Translations under genes and position numbers: made by a program
Source: Pochonia chlamydosporia 170
Lineage: Eukaryota > Ascomycota > Sordariomycetes > Hypocreales > Clavicipitaceae
Length of the DNA stretch: 64,000 nt
Direction of reading: 5' to 3'
Assembly (NCBI RefSeq): GCF_001653235.2
Contig: NC_035793.1
Span: 1,240,001 to 1,304,000, forward strand
The notes under the pieces: model-generated
Databases searched by the model: none
Told to the model about the DNA's origin: nothing
The model's input: only the letters and a program-made list of their open reading frames with translations
In this document: positions 44,402-55,308 of the stretch, piece after piece
How the letters are laid out: every line of letters begins with the position of its first letter
Position numbering within the stretch: position 1 is the stretch's first letter

Positions 44402-47300
44402 GTAACGGTCGGGATATCTCTGGAAGTTTGGTTGTGTATAGTCACCACAGATTGCTCATCTTTTATGCGGTTAGGGCAATGTCGAGCCCAAGGATCAAAG
44501 GGAATATGTACTGGAATTGGTATGCGAATTTTGAATAGACCTGTCCATAGCACCTGTAGCTTTTGTTAAAAAGACCTCACATCTCGTTTACTTTGGTTGG
44601 TGTCGTTCACTGTATGTTTCGTGTTTCGCCTTGTCCAAGGGTCTGAGCCGCAGGGAAAGTCTATGCCTATGGTGAGTGTAAACAGTTTCTTTCAATGTGC
44701 CGGTGCCGAATCGAGCAAGGGTTCGCGTGATGTGTCGGACGGAGTGTGTTGTTTCCGGTATCTGGTTTCACTTGGTGACACCTTGAGTGTAGTGGATGTG
44801 AAGCTGGCAGAAACAAAAGATGGAATGAACACGGCTTAGCATCACCAAATGTGTTGAGATTGCCATTCCACAGATTGAATCGCCACCAATGGGGGTGGTC
44901 TTTGATAAAGCTACAAAGAGCCGTGCATTGTGTCACTGAGTAGCGCTGTTGAAAAGCATTGAGGACAGGTCAGGTTCGATTTCATCGACGTCAAAATTGA
45001 CAGTGCAGCAACCTCACCACACCGGCAGGTCAAGTCGTTGTCTGTATGCCATCCAGCGACTCAAAGGCTCAAAATGGAGAGAATTGGAGGAAGGATCTCT
45101 CCGAAACGCTAGCCTGTTTGCGGTCAGAATTCAATAAATACAGGTCCACTGCTTGTTGCAGCCTCTGCACCAGATTTTGGACCAGATTGTCCAGATGTCG
45201 TCAATGTGCGTCCGATGCTGCGACATTCTGCTCTGTATCTGGCGTGTGATGAATACGAGGAGTGCCTTGTCCGGCTTGGACTTTAATCTGCCACAGCCAG
45301 GTAATTGGATCGGCAGTTCCCAAAAGGCAAATATGCACTTTAAAGGAGTCGTAACCCTCCTGTTGGTGGCGATGAATGATCTACAACTGTGCATCTCGAG
45401 AGTCCCAGGCATGGAGAATGGAGTGCAGAGTCCAGACCCACAATCCAAGACCCATTCAAAGCCATTGCCCTTCCAATCTATCAAATCCAAGGGGTCGTGA
45501 GGAGTTGGCAAGACAATTGTGTTTTCCCTTTTCTTTTCTCAGATCAATTCGTAAAATTGGTATGCCCATGTTGTGGAACATCAAAAGGAAAGAAGAGAAG
45601 CCAAGGCAGCGGGCGAGCCCAAGTCCCAGCTTCAATGTTCTCCCCGGTCGTAGATCTGGGCGCCAAGTCAATCAATATTGCACGTATCGCCAGGAGTCTC
45701 GGCACGGGACAACCAAATGCTGCTTTCTGTCACAAAGCAACAGGCTAGCAGCTCGTCTCATGCCTTCCGTGTGTTCTCCGTAGAGCCATGTCTTGCCGCG
45801 AAACTGCATTGCGTACTCCATACTGTGTCGACCTCATTGTGGGATAATTATGGATCGGTGGCTGTGAGAGGCTCGTATAACGCTCAATATCCAGGGCGCC
45901 AGCACTTGACACAGCACGCCATGAACTCCGAACCAAACCGTTGGCGGGAGCGAATGATTCTGGACCTTGTTAGCCAGTGGTTACGGGTCAATTGCCCTGA
46001 TGCCAAACATGGACTTGAGCGAAACGCTTCCAGAGCACGCACGCGCGGCCACACGAGACCCTCCCAACCAGACATGGACCAGACTCATGCAGCCAAATGA
46101 ACTTTAGTTGAGTGGCTCCCGTTGACTCGACGGTCCAGATGTCGAATGCACCCACCCGCCGTTATGGGCCATTGACATCTTTCGATGTTGGCGCCAGTCC
46201 ATCGTGGGACTTTGATGGGGTGACGGGGACGGAGGGCCGTTTTGCGTGGGCAGACTTGAGGGGTCCAGTCGATTGAAGATTGGTGAGCATTGAATTTGAC
46301 TTGACAGTTGAGCGGAAAACCTGTGGCTAGCAGCCAACGGTCGCTAAAAATGGCAGCTCCCAAGCAACCAGTTGACATCCACTGGCTGTTCCACTGGTAT
46401 GTGGCGGTTACAGGGGGGTGGGGCCCCTGTCACTTAACTGGAGCCCTGTTGCCCTAGTCAATGCTTGGTTCAACATTGCTGTTGCACTTGGACGAATTCG
46501 AGCTCGATGTGAAGACAAGGACTGGATGTTGTGGATGTTCTGGATGTCCCACATCAAAAGTTGTGTTGGTTGCGTTCAATGTTGTGCCCCTGGGCCTGTG
46601 CTTTGGTAGTGTCAAGTCAAGGTGTGTGTCGGTGCCTGTGCCTGGATCAAACGTTGAGCTCCAGTCAATCCAGGCAATCTGTTTCGGTCTTTCCCCAGCC
46701 TGCACAAAGCTTCCCGATGTCCATGTTCACGCTTCCAGTCTTCAGAGTTCGGTTACTCTTCAATATTCCACACTGTGGTTTCTTCTCCACCTCGTTTCAC
46801 ACGAAGGTCGTCAAAGGCATTGAAAATGGCTGGTTGAATGAATGCTCACTGCCGCCCTTTCATTGTACCATGTCCTTGTCCCTGTTCATGTACTGTGCGG
46901 CCCGATTGTACCAGACAGAGAGTGTCTTCATATCTGTCGATGCTTCCATCCAACCATTCCAGGTACATGTACCCTGATTGCTCCAGTCCAGTCTGGTCCT
47001 CTTTCGCCTTCCCTTCTTGCTTCTTTATCCCCGTCCCTTGCCGCCACCTGCCAATACCCCAACCACTTCCACCAACTCAAGTCGCTCGTTTCGCCACCAG
47101 ACATTTATCAAGCTGCCAACCTCCACTGCCCGACATCTTACATCTTCAGACAATCGTTTTTAGTTCCATTCTCTTCCCCTACAGCGATTCGGTGTAGATA
47201 AATTAGGGATTTCTTCCCTTCATAGTGGTTCATTGCTCTGGGAAAACACACTCACCTGAATCTCGATATCTAAATCACGGTACACAGTCACACAGCAATC
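44402..47300. other. long intergenic region upstream of BAR gene
   Basis: 2.9 kb with no supported gene. It holds a 9-bp tandem repeat at 46523-46549. A pyrimidine-rich stretch (46980-47200) is typical of a fungal 5' leader and promoter. Confidence 0.45.
46523..46549. repeat. 9-bp tandem repeat, three copies
   Basis: Unit TGGATGTTS repeats three times with one or two changes per unit (TGGATGTTG, TGGATGTTC, TGGATGTCC). Confidence 0.8.
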
Positions 47301-48676
47301 ATGTCGTTCGCCAAGAAGTTGGACCGCGCCGTCCAATGGGCTGGTGAAAAGATGGGCTCAGAAGCCAAAACTACACATTCAGACGAGTTCCAGAGGTTAG
47401 AAGCCGAGATGACGCTTCGCCAGGATGGTTTGTTGTGCCCCAATGCATCCCCAAACTCGCTTGCTCATGCCTCTAACACAATTGGGATTATAGGAATGGA
47501 AAGCCTACACAAAGCGACTACCGCTTACTCCAAATGGATCTCTCGTCGATGTGATGCATCTGAAGACAAGAGCAGATCGACGCCAACCACCGTCCTCGGT
47601 CGTGCCATGGTAGCCCATGGTAACGATTTTGAGCCAGAGTCAGAATTTGGCAACTCTCTTGCAGCTGTTGGCCGAGCCAACGAGCGCATTTCCAATCTTC
47701 ACAGCAACTACGCAGAGGATGTCAATGCCAATTGGCTCCACCATCTGGACCGCAATGTCGCCATGATGAAAGAGTATCAAGTACGCTTCACCCCCTTCAG
47801 CTGCGACCGACAACATGGTCGTGTATACAATCCTCTTTTACTAACTGTCCGAATTTCTAGGCCGCTCGCAAGAGGCTTGAAGGCCGGCGTCTCGCCTACG
47901 ATACTAGTGTTGCCAAAATGCACAAGGCTAAGCGTGATGACTTCCGTATTGAGGAAGAAATGCGTGTCAGCAGAACAAAATTTGACGATGCTAGTGAGGA
48001 CGTCATGCGTCGTATGCAGGACATTCAAGACGCCGAGGCGGAGTCGATTAATGCACTTAACTCATTCCTTGAGGCCCAGCTCAATTACCACGAAAGAGCT
48101 GCCGAGGAACTTCGACGTGTTCGTCAGTCAATTGTTGAGGGTGGTCGATCAGATTCTCCAGTCATGGAAGACGCTCGCATGTCCCGCGTTCGTTCCAATA
48201 CCTCTCGGTCTTGGCACAATACGAGGCAAGTTTCTTCAGAGCAACTGAGCCCGACAGAAAGACTCCCGATCCGACGCTTGGCAAGCTCCCAAGCCGCACC
48301 TCCCCCTCCTCTGCCAGCACCGTCTCAAGATCCACGGCAATCATTCGTCCGAGCAGCTACATTTGGAGCACGAACTCCGTTAGCATCGGCAGGCGCTAGA
48401 GTACCATCCCTGGCCCGTACGGCCACTGAGACGAGTTCCCACACCAACCACTCAGAAGACGTATTCCGAGACGATGAATCAACTGGCAGTGGCGATGGAA
48501 GTGTTGGATGGGGCAATCGTAGTGCGAGTTCCGCTACCAGCTACGACAGTCTTTCTCGGATCACTAGCGGGCATGAAACCAAAAAGGCTCCTCCTCCTCC
48601 TCCACCCGTGAATAGAGCAAAGAAGCCCCCTCCACCACCGGTACCAGCTAGACGGGCTCATTTGGGGCAGCACTGA
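47301..48676 (+). CDS. BAR-domain membrane-curvature protein
   Basis: Exons 47301-47427, 47494-47780 and 47861-48676 encode 409 residues. The introns are 66 bp (phase 1) and 80 bp (phase 0). Residues about 1-230 form a predicted all-helical BAR domain: MSFAKKLDRAVQWAGEKMG, ESLHKATTAYSKWISRR, NYAEDVNANWLHHLDRNVA, and ARKRLEGRRLAYDTSVAKMH. This layout matches yeast Rvs-type and related fungal BAR proteins that bind and bend membranes during endocytosis or vesicle traffic. The remaining 180 residues are disordered, Ser/Thr/Arg-rich and end with polyproline runs (APPPPPPPVN, KKPPPPPVPARR), which are typical SH3-binding ligands. No SH3 domain is encoded, so it probably recruits SH3 partners. The cyclin gene follows 483 bp downstream on the same strand. 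Confidence 0.9.
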
Positions 48677-49159
48677 GAGGCGACCTGCTGGTCGGGCGCA
48701 GCAGCGTTCTAGATATCGCTTTAACAGCTTGATGCTGGTAATGAGTTGGCGCGCGAGGAAACAAGGAATAAAATATGGAGTCTATGTATACCATTTTGTT
48801 GCAGGTGCCCACAGTGGCCTTATGAGAAACGACCAAGTTGATAGTTTATTGACACATTTACAACATGTTTGCGTCAACTTTTGAAAGAATGAGAGCTCTT
48901 AAACTAGATATCATCGTAATAAAGCACGCCCAGCATCAAATATGGGTTGGAGTGGTTAAACTTTTGACGAAAAGGACATGACGCGAATCTAGCGCCTAAT
49001 CACGTGAGGCTTGAACCAAGAAGCTTGAAGCTCTTCGCTCGAAGCTCCGACCGGAACACCTCACAACCGCCCAGCTTTACGAACGGCATCTGCTGACCAG
49101 GCCATTCTAAGGAAGTACAAGCTCTCTTTTTAATCTAACCCGGTCTCCCATATGTAACC
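48677..49159. other. intergenic between BAR and cyclin genes
   Basis: 483 bp; promoter of the cyclin gene, no other feature seen. Confidence 0.5.
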
Positions 49160-50278
49160 ATGGCCACCGAAGATGAGCGATACCGGCAGTCAAGCCAATT
49201 TAAGCTGTGGTCCTTCTCACCAGCTAGCTTGCAGGAATTGCGCGAGAAGACAAATTCCTTGGCGAAACAGCAAATCACACCTCGGATAGACCCCGTCCCC
49301 GACTTTCTAACGCCAGAAGAGGAATCTCAACTTGTCAAATTCTTCACCATTGAGCTCATCCGAGCCGCCCAGTTCTGTGAACTGCCTACCGAAATTCGAT
49401 CAACAGCGGCGATCTTTCTACGACGATTTTACATCACTAACTCTGTTATGACGTACCCCCCGACCGAGCTACTTAAAACATCTTTATTCTTTGGGTGTAA
49501 AGCAGAAGGCTTTTACATCAGGCTTGCTAAGCTGGCTGAGAAATTTCCAAACACGACGAGCGACCAGATTCTTGCTGGCGAATATTTACTATGTCAGGGC
49601 ATCAGATTTGCGTTTGATGTACGGCATCCGTTTAGACCTCTGGAAGGGGCTATCTTACAGCTGAGAATGAGGCTTCCGGATGAAGAAACGAGGATAACCA
49701 ATGCCCATCACAAGGCCCGGGAGATCCTCAAGTTTAGCGCGTTAGTCACGGATGTGTATTTCCACTTCACGCCCAGTCAAATCATGCTTGCTTCGCTATT
49801 GATGGTAGACTCGGGACTTGTGGATATTCTGCTGCCCAAGCCAGCGGAGGATGGTAAATTGGATGGAGACAAAGCTACTGGTATACATACGGATATCTAT
49901 GAAAAGATCATGACCACTGTCGAGAGCTGCCGTGCCATGCTGGAAGACGAGCCGCCGGAAAGAATGACGGAATACTGGGGGACCGTAAGTTGAAGCCAGG
50001 GATAATACAAGTGATTGTGCTGATGACTAATGGATGAACAGCCGGAGATTGTCAAGTCCATGAAGCCACTGAGGAAGAAGCTTCAACGATGCCGAGATCC
50101 AGACCGAGCTGACCTGGTTGCTTTGCAACGGGCACGACGCGAACAAGCTGTTGCGAAACCTAAAAAGCCGACTGGTACAAACGACGGAGCAGTTTTTGGT
50201 GATGCCGAGTCCAGAGACCCCAAACGGCGGAAAGTTACTGGCACAGACGACATGTTTGGTCCGGCGCTGGGACAATGA
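49160..50278 (+). CDS. CCL1: cyclin H / Ccl1 subunit of TFIIH kinase
   Basis: Cyclin partner of the Kin28/CDK7 kinase in TFIIH, which phosphorylates the RNA polymerase II tail; nuclear. Exons 49160-49984 and 50042-50278 encode 353 residues. The 57-bp phase-0 intron begins GTAAGT. The N-terminus YRQSSQFKLWSFSPASLQEL is the cyclin-H signature helix. The first cyclin box covers about residues 50-160 (RSTAAIFLRRFYITNSVM, KTSLFFGCKAEGFY). The second covers about 165-250 (HKAREILKFSALVTDVYFHF, PSQIMLASLLM). The basic, disordered C-terminus KRRKVTGTDD could be a nuclear signal. Length is normal for fungal Ccl1. This is a housekeeping gene. Confidence 0.92.
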
Positions 50279-52337
50279 TGGCGGTGATGCAATGATCACT
50301 GATCATTAGCTGCCATATTGTTGCTGGTAGCACAATCGAGAAAAAAAGAAGATATATTCGCCACGGCTCAACATTCCAGCAGGACGTCCTCGTCTGACAA
50401 AGAGACCGTGCACATCTGGGACAGGATATTGCCCTGCGCTGTGCTACGACCTACTATGGTTCGCTTGAGCCAGAAGACTGGTGCCCGAGGCAAACTCTAT
50501 CAAATCATATCATAGCATTGCTGCTCAACTCTACAACTTTGTTTCCGGCTTCTGGAGTCGAATCTTGTATAGAGTAGCCAGCGAGGGCAAAGATCTAATT
50601 CCGAACGAGATATGCCTTTGCATATTTGAGAAAAGGGATTAAAACCAGCGTCTATACGAACTGTGATTATAACACGACGGGGTGGCCAAGAGGACATTTC
50701 GGTATTAACGAGGCTGAGGAGGCCGAGAAGAGCGGCGACCCCAGACAATGCTACGGAGGCTAGGACAACAAGATTATACGAGCAAAAGTATAGAACCACA
50801 TTTAAGCAAATCAGATGGAGAATTTTCTGGTGGTTGCGCATCAGAATTGATGGACGTTTGTCACACAAACAACGTGCGACGCATCCCTATTTGATCGCAG
50901 AGGCATGCATCATCGCTCATGCAAGCGTTTAACGGGCTTGGCCGTTTACTTCAACCCTAAAATAGACTACTTTACCACTCGACCCTTCTCCGTGCGACTG
51001 GATGTTTGTTTTTCCATGAACAGGACATTTGTATCCAGCGAAGACACAGGTGCCGGAGACCGAGATGCTGCCGGGCCAGCTCGGCATTACAAATGCAGAC
51101 CGTAGTCGTGACTTGGCTTAGCATACTCAAACTTCACAACTCTGCATCCTTGCTGTCGCACGTGTCGAGGAATGCTGCCCCGATGGACCACCTTTGCTTA
51201 CTGCGCCCGGTTGCTGACGGCCAGTGACGCCCGACATTTACGAGTTCAAACGTTCGTAGGATCACCGGCTTTGTTTTTTGCCATGGATGACATTGGGCTG
51301 CCGAGAGGCGGAAACCTCAGAAGCGCCTATGAAGGCTCTTGACACAAGTTTACACCGACTCAGTACGAGACTTATACCCTATTGGGTATGCAGCTGCTTG
51401 TAGCACATGGCAAAGAAGGCATGCAGCTAGCGGCATATTCGACAAGATCTGCTGGAGAATTCTTTTAGGGGCGTTGAGTCTTTTTTGGTCTGGCAATTAC
51501 ACATCTCGAAACTTGTTTCCATTCCCAGCTGTTTAGTGTCTCGGAACACAACATGCCCAAGGGTTGATGGTCTCAATTATACAAACGAAATGGACATGCA
51601 TCTCATTACGAAGTGTGCAAAACTTTAAGGAGGAATTTGCCCGCGGATTCTGCTTTATTCGCATTCATGGAGTCTTCTCGCTAAACGACTGCATACTTCT
51701 CTCCGAGCTTTAAAGCGTCGTATTATTGCGAGGACGATGCAAATCCGGCTCAGGCCTGATCACTTGCATCAAGGATTGCGGCTAATATAAACCAGGACAA
51801 GCTCTAGACCACAACGGACTTGATTCTCCACGAACGGATCGAATTCCCCTGCGCCATCCAGGTTCCCCACGCCCAGATGCCGACTTGGTGTCTCTGCAAA
51901 CCCCACAACGCCTCTCCCATTCTGTGAGCCTTCATGGCTGCCACGGCGGGGAGTCCCGCCCAAGGTCGGGCGTTGTAACCATTTTCACGGATCGTGTTTA
52001 TGGATACCGTCACGATTCGTCCTTATCCCACTGGAAGGGCCCACGGAAGGCCCGAATGTCGTGCTAGCTGTGTTACATTGAAGATTGTTGACATATCATG
52101 ACTCTCGTCAGCTCTTTAGCCTAGGAAACTCCATGGGCAAAGTGCATGATGAAGATGTCCAAAACTGGGAAGCTAGGTTTGTGCAAACATTGGGAACTAC
52201 TCTGGCCGGGCGGCGTTCTGATTTTCTATATATTGGTGTAATTTACCTCCAACATCTGGGAAGTGTTACAACTCGGAAATACTGTACGACTTGGCCATTA
52301 GATAACATAAATCGTCAGACAAGATAAGATCGTCACA
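50279..52337. other. long intergenic region upstream of GH30 gene
   Basis: 2.1 kb; scattered short frames, including 50500-50868 on the minus strand, have no motif. No gene supported. Confidence 0.45.
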
Positions 52338-53856
52338 ATGCGTGCGGCTCTACTATCCACCATCCTGGCTTCCACCGGCGCTTCGGCAGCGACACTTGAC
52401 CGCCGTGCCGGTGCTTCATCATGGACCTCTACGGCCAACGGCCAGTATAAGCTGAGCCAATTTGATGCTCCTGTTTTGGGTGGGAGCAACCCGGGTATTC
52501 AGGATTGGGATTTTAAGATCTTCGAGAAGTCCAAGCAGAAGCAGACTGTCAAGGGCTTCGGTGCTTGTGTCACAGATAGCACCGTCACAGCCTTCAACAG
52601 AGTTCCTTCAAGTGCTCGCGCTCAGCTCTTCAGAGATCTCATGACTTCTGATGGCATCAACCTCAATCTTATGCGCCACACTATTGCCAGCTCTGACCTT
52701 TCTGGTGATCCCGCCTACTCCTATGACGATAACAACAACCAGGACGACCCAAACCTCAATGGCTTTAACCTTGGAGACCGTGGTAATGCCATGGCGTCGA
52801 TGTTGGCCGAAATGCGTCGACTACAGGGAGGCATGACCCTCCTTGGATCTCCCTGGTCAGCCCCTGGCTGGATGAAGCTGAACAAGAAGATCATGGGCAC
52901 TACCGACAAGAACAACCTCGACCCAGCTCACAGACAACACTATGCCAATTACTTTGTCAAGTACCTCCAGGCTTACGAGAAGGCTGGAGCGCACGTTGAC
53001 GCAGTTACTCTGCAGAACGAGCCCTTCAACAGCAGAGCCCAGATGCCAACCATGTATGTCTTCCCGGATGAGTCTGGCCAAATCATCCGTGACAACTTGG
53101 GACCAGCCATCCGAAACGCCGGCTTGAACACCAAGATCTGGGCTTGGGACCACAACACGGGTAAGTGGTGCTTCTCGCCACCACACCCTAACTCTTTAAT
53201 GTTCTAGAGTACTAACTGCCTATTCACCAGATGTTTACAGCTATCCCCAAACCGTGTTCCACACTGCACCGCAGTTTGTCAACACTGCGGCCTGGCACTG
53301 CTACGCCGGCAACGACCCCAACGGCTGGACACCACTGACCAAATTCCACAACGAGTTCCCCAACTCAGAGCAGTACATGACCGAGTGCTGGACCGCCACC
53401 GGCACAACCGACTGGAAGCACAGCTCAAACTTTGCCCTCATGCCACTCCAGAACTGGGCAAACGGCATCATCGCCTGGGCCCTGGGCACTTACACTGGCG
53501 GCGGCCCATCCATCTCCGGCAGCGACGCCTGCCACCAGTGCACTGGTCTCGTCACCGTCGACCCAAACTCAGGCAGCTACACCAAGACCATTGACTACTA
53601 CATGATGGGCCAGTTCTCCAAGTTCATGACCAAAGGCGGAAAGGTCGTCGACACCTCGGGAAGCTACCTGTTCAACGACAACGAAGGTCTCGAGATGGTT
53701 GCGTCCGTCAACCCCGATGGCACTCGTACCGTCGTCATCCAGAACCGCTACAACCACGACATCTTCGTCAAGGTCAAGGCTGAGGCCGAGGGTCAACCCT
53801 GGGGAGCCAAGGTTCCCGGAACGTCTGTCACAACCTGGGTCCTACCTAGAGCCTAA
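52338..53856 (+). CDS. secreted GH30 endo-beta-1,6-glucanase-like enzyme
   Basis: Exons 52338-53160 and 53231-53856 encode 482 residues. The 70-bp phase-1 intron runs GTAAGT to CACCAG. Residues 1-17 are a signal peptide; DRRAG just after may be a pro-peptide cut site. GH30 features: KGFGACVTDSTVTAFN, LMRHTIASSDLSGDPAYSY, GSPWSAPGWMK, acid/base Glu228 in TLQNEPF, nucleophile Glu326 in YMTECWTATG, and the C-terminal beta domain around RTVVIQNRYNHDIFVKV. Fungal relatives with this pattern are beta-1,6-glucanases of Trichoderma type. With the GH64 enzyme 8 kb away, the window holds two fungal-wall glucanases acting on different linkages, which fits wall remodelling or mycoparasitism. No binding module present. 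Confidence 0.92.
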
Positions 53857-54416
53857 CTTTGGGCGGGAAGAAAAGTTGCAACCCACCAATCACGTATAAG
53901 AGTGGAAATTGTATATACGGTATATACCTTGAAATTTGTACATAGGTGCCATTATTCAATGACTAAAATGAATTGAAATTACTTATTTCGGCTAAAAGTC
54001 TTTGTTACGTTACAGTCCCCTGTAGGTTAATGCGTAGTCTCGCCGAGTACGGCCGCCGTTGAAAGTCCGGATCGTCGGTGGTTTTGCCGGATTAGGCCGC
54101 GTGAGTTGCCTGTTAAAGGCGATTTATTCGCGGAAATAATAACTTGATTGAAGTATAGAGTAGCCGACTAATTCTACTATATAATGTTGACGACTTATGT
54201 TGTTATTGAGACGTAAGTCTGGTTTGGAAACCAAATCTAAGCAATGAGTCAGACGGCGAGAACTAGAAAATCGCAGTAAGATGCGGAAGTCGTAAAATTA
54301 AGAATTAAAAATTAAACTGACATTAACTTCTCACTCTTTTCATGCTTCAACAAGCCTCACTCCCATCCATTCACTCACCCCCCATTCCGGCAAATATCCC
54401 AAACAATTTATCCAAA
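53857..54416. other. AT-rich intergenic stretch
   Basis: 560 bp. The part from 54100 to 54320 is clearly more AT-rich than its surroundings and may be a worn repeat, but no terminal repeats or coding remnant could be seen. Confidence 0.4.
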
Positions 54417-55202
54417 ATGGCCTCTCCTCACGGCCCGCTCTGCACCCTCCCATTTCTCACCACTCACCTCCGCAAGCTAATCCACCCCAACGACACTGTC
54501 CTTCTGCACAGCTCCCTCCGGAGCATAGGTTGGATCCCGGGCCAAGCGGAGACCGTCGTCGCCGCAATCCTCGACATTCTCACACCGCAGGGAACGCTCG
54601 TTGTTCCCACCCACACGGGCGACAACTCCGACCCAGCGAAATGGGAGAACCCGCCCGTCCCGGAGTCCTGGTGGCAGGATATCAGGGACACAATGCCGGC
54701 GTATAATCCTCGGACTAGTAAGACTCGTGCAATGGGCGCTGTGGCAGAGATGGTGAGGACGTGGCCTGGTGCGGTGCGGAGTGATCATCCCCAGACGTCG
54801 TTTGCTGCGGTTGGCGCTAGGGCGGAGTATATTACTTCTGGACATGCTTATGATTGCATGATGGGGGAGAAGAGTCCGTTGGCGAGATTGGAAGAGTGTG
54901 GTGCTAAGGTGCTGCTTTTGGGGGTTGGGTTTGATGTTTGTACTTGCTTTCATTTAGCTGAGTATAGGGTGAGTTCAAAGATGGGAGATAATTCGTTTGC
55001 GGCAATAGTTGATGGTGAGAGGGCTTGGGTGACGGTGAAGGATGTAATTGTTGAAGGAGATGACTTTGGAGACATGGGGAGGGAGATGGAACTGGAGATA
55101 CCAGTGACCGAGGGCAAAGTTGGTGCGGCAGATTGCAAAGTATTTTCTTTGCCAGACGCTGTCAAGTTTGCCGAGAAGTGGATTGCTATACACAGGAATT
55201 GA
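54417..55202 (+). CDS. aminoglycoside N3-acetyltransferase family (AAC(3)-like) protein
   Basis: Intronless gene for 261 residues from the ATG at 54417, whose context (AAAATGGCC) is much better than the in-frame ATG at 54342, which would add 25. The fold matches the Antibiotic_NAT family: TVLLHSSLRSIGWIPG, GTLVVPTHTGDNSDP, a central DHPQTSFAAVGARAEYITSG block, SPLARLEECGAKVLLLGVG and TCFHLAEYR with the conserved His. Bacterial members acetylate the 3-amino group of 2-deoxystreptamine antibiotics using acetyl-CoA. Fungal homologues are uncharacterised and may act on other amines. The lack of introns and the mainly bacterial distribution of the family suggest old horizontal transfer (inference). 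It converges on the CLC gene, stop codons 106 bp apart. Confidence 0.85.
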   Translation: MASPHGPLCTLPFLTTHLRKLIHPNDTVLLHSSLRSIGWIPGQAETVVAAILDILTPQGTLVVPTHTGDNSDPAKWENPPVPESWWQDIRDTMPAYNPRTSKTRAMGAVAEMVRTWPGAVRSDHPQTSFAAVGARAEYITSGHAYDCMMGEKSPLARLEECGAKVLLLGVGFDVCTCFHLAEYRVSSKMGDNSFAAIVDGERAWVTVKDVIVEGDDFGDMGREMELEIPVTEGKVGAADCKVFSLPDAVKFAEKWIAIHRN

Positions 55203-55308
55203 TCGAATAACGGACTATTGTGGATGATTTATCATAGTAAGTGCAAAACTTATCATCTAATCTGTGTAGTTGTTGCTTGTAGTCTGATGCCGTCGCATTC
55301 TATTCATG

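Noticed and set aside
50500..50868. 122-codon minus-strand frame with a hydrophobic start
   Set aside because: No family motif, poor context, isolated in a long intergenic region.
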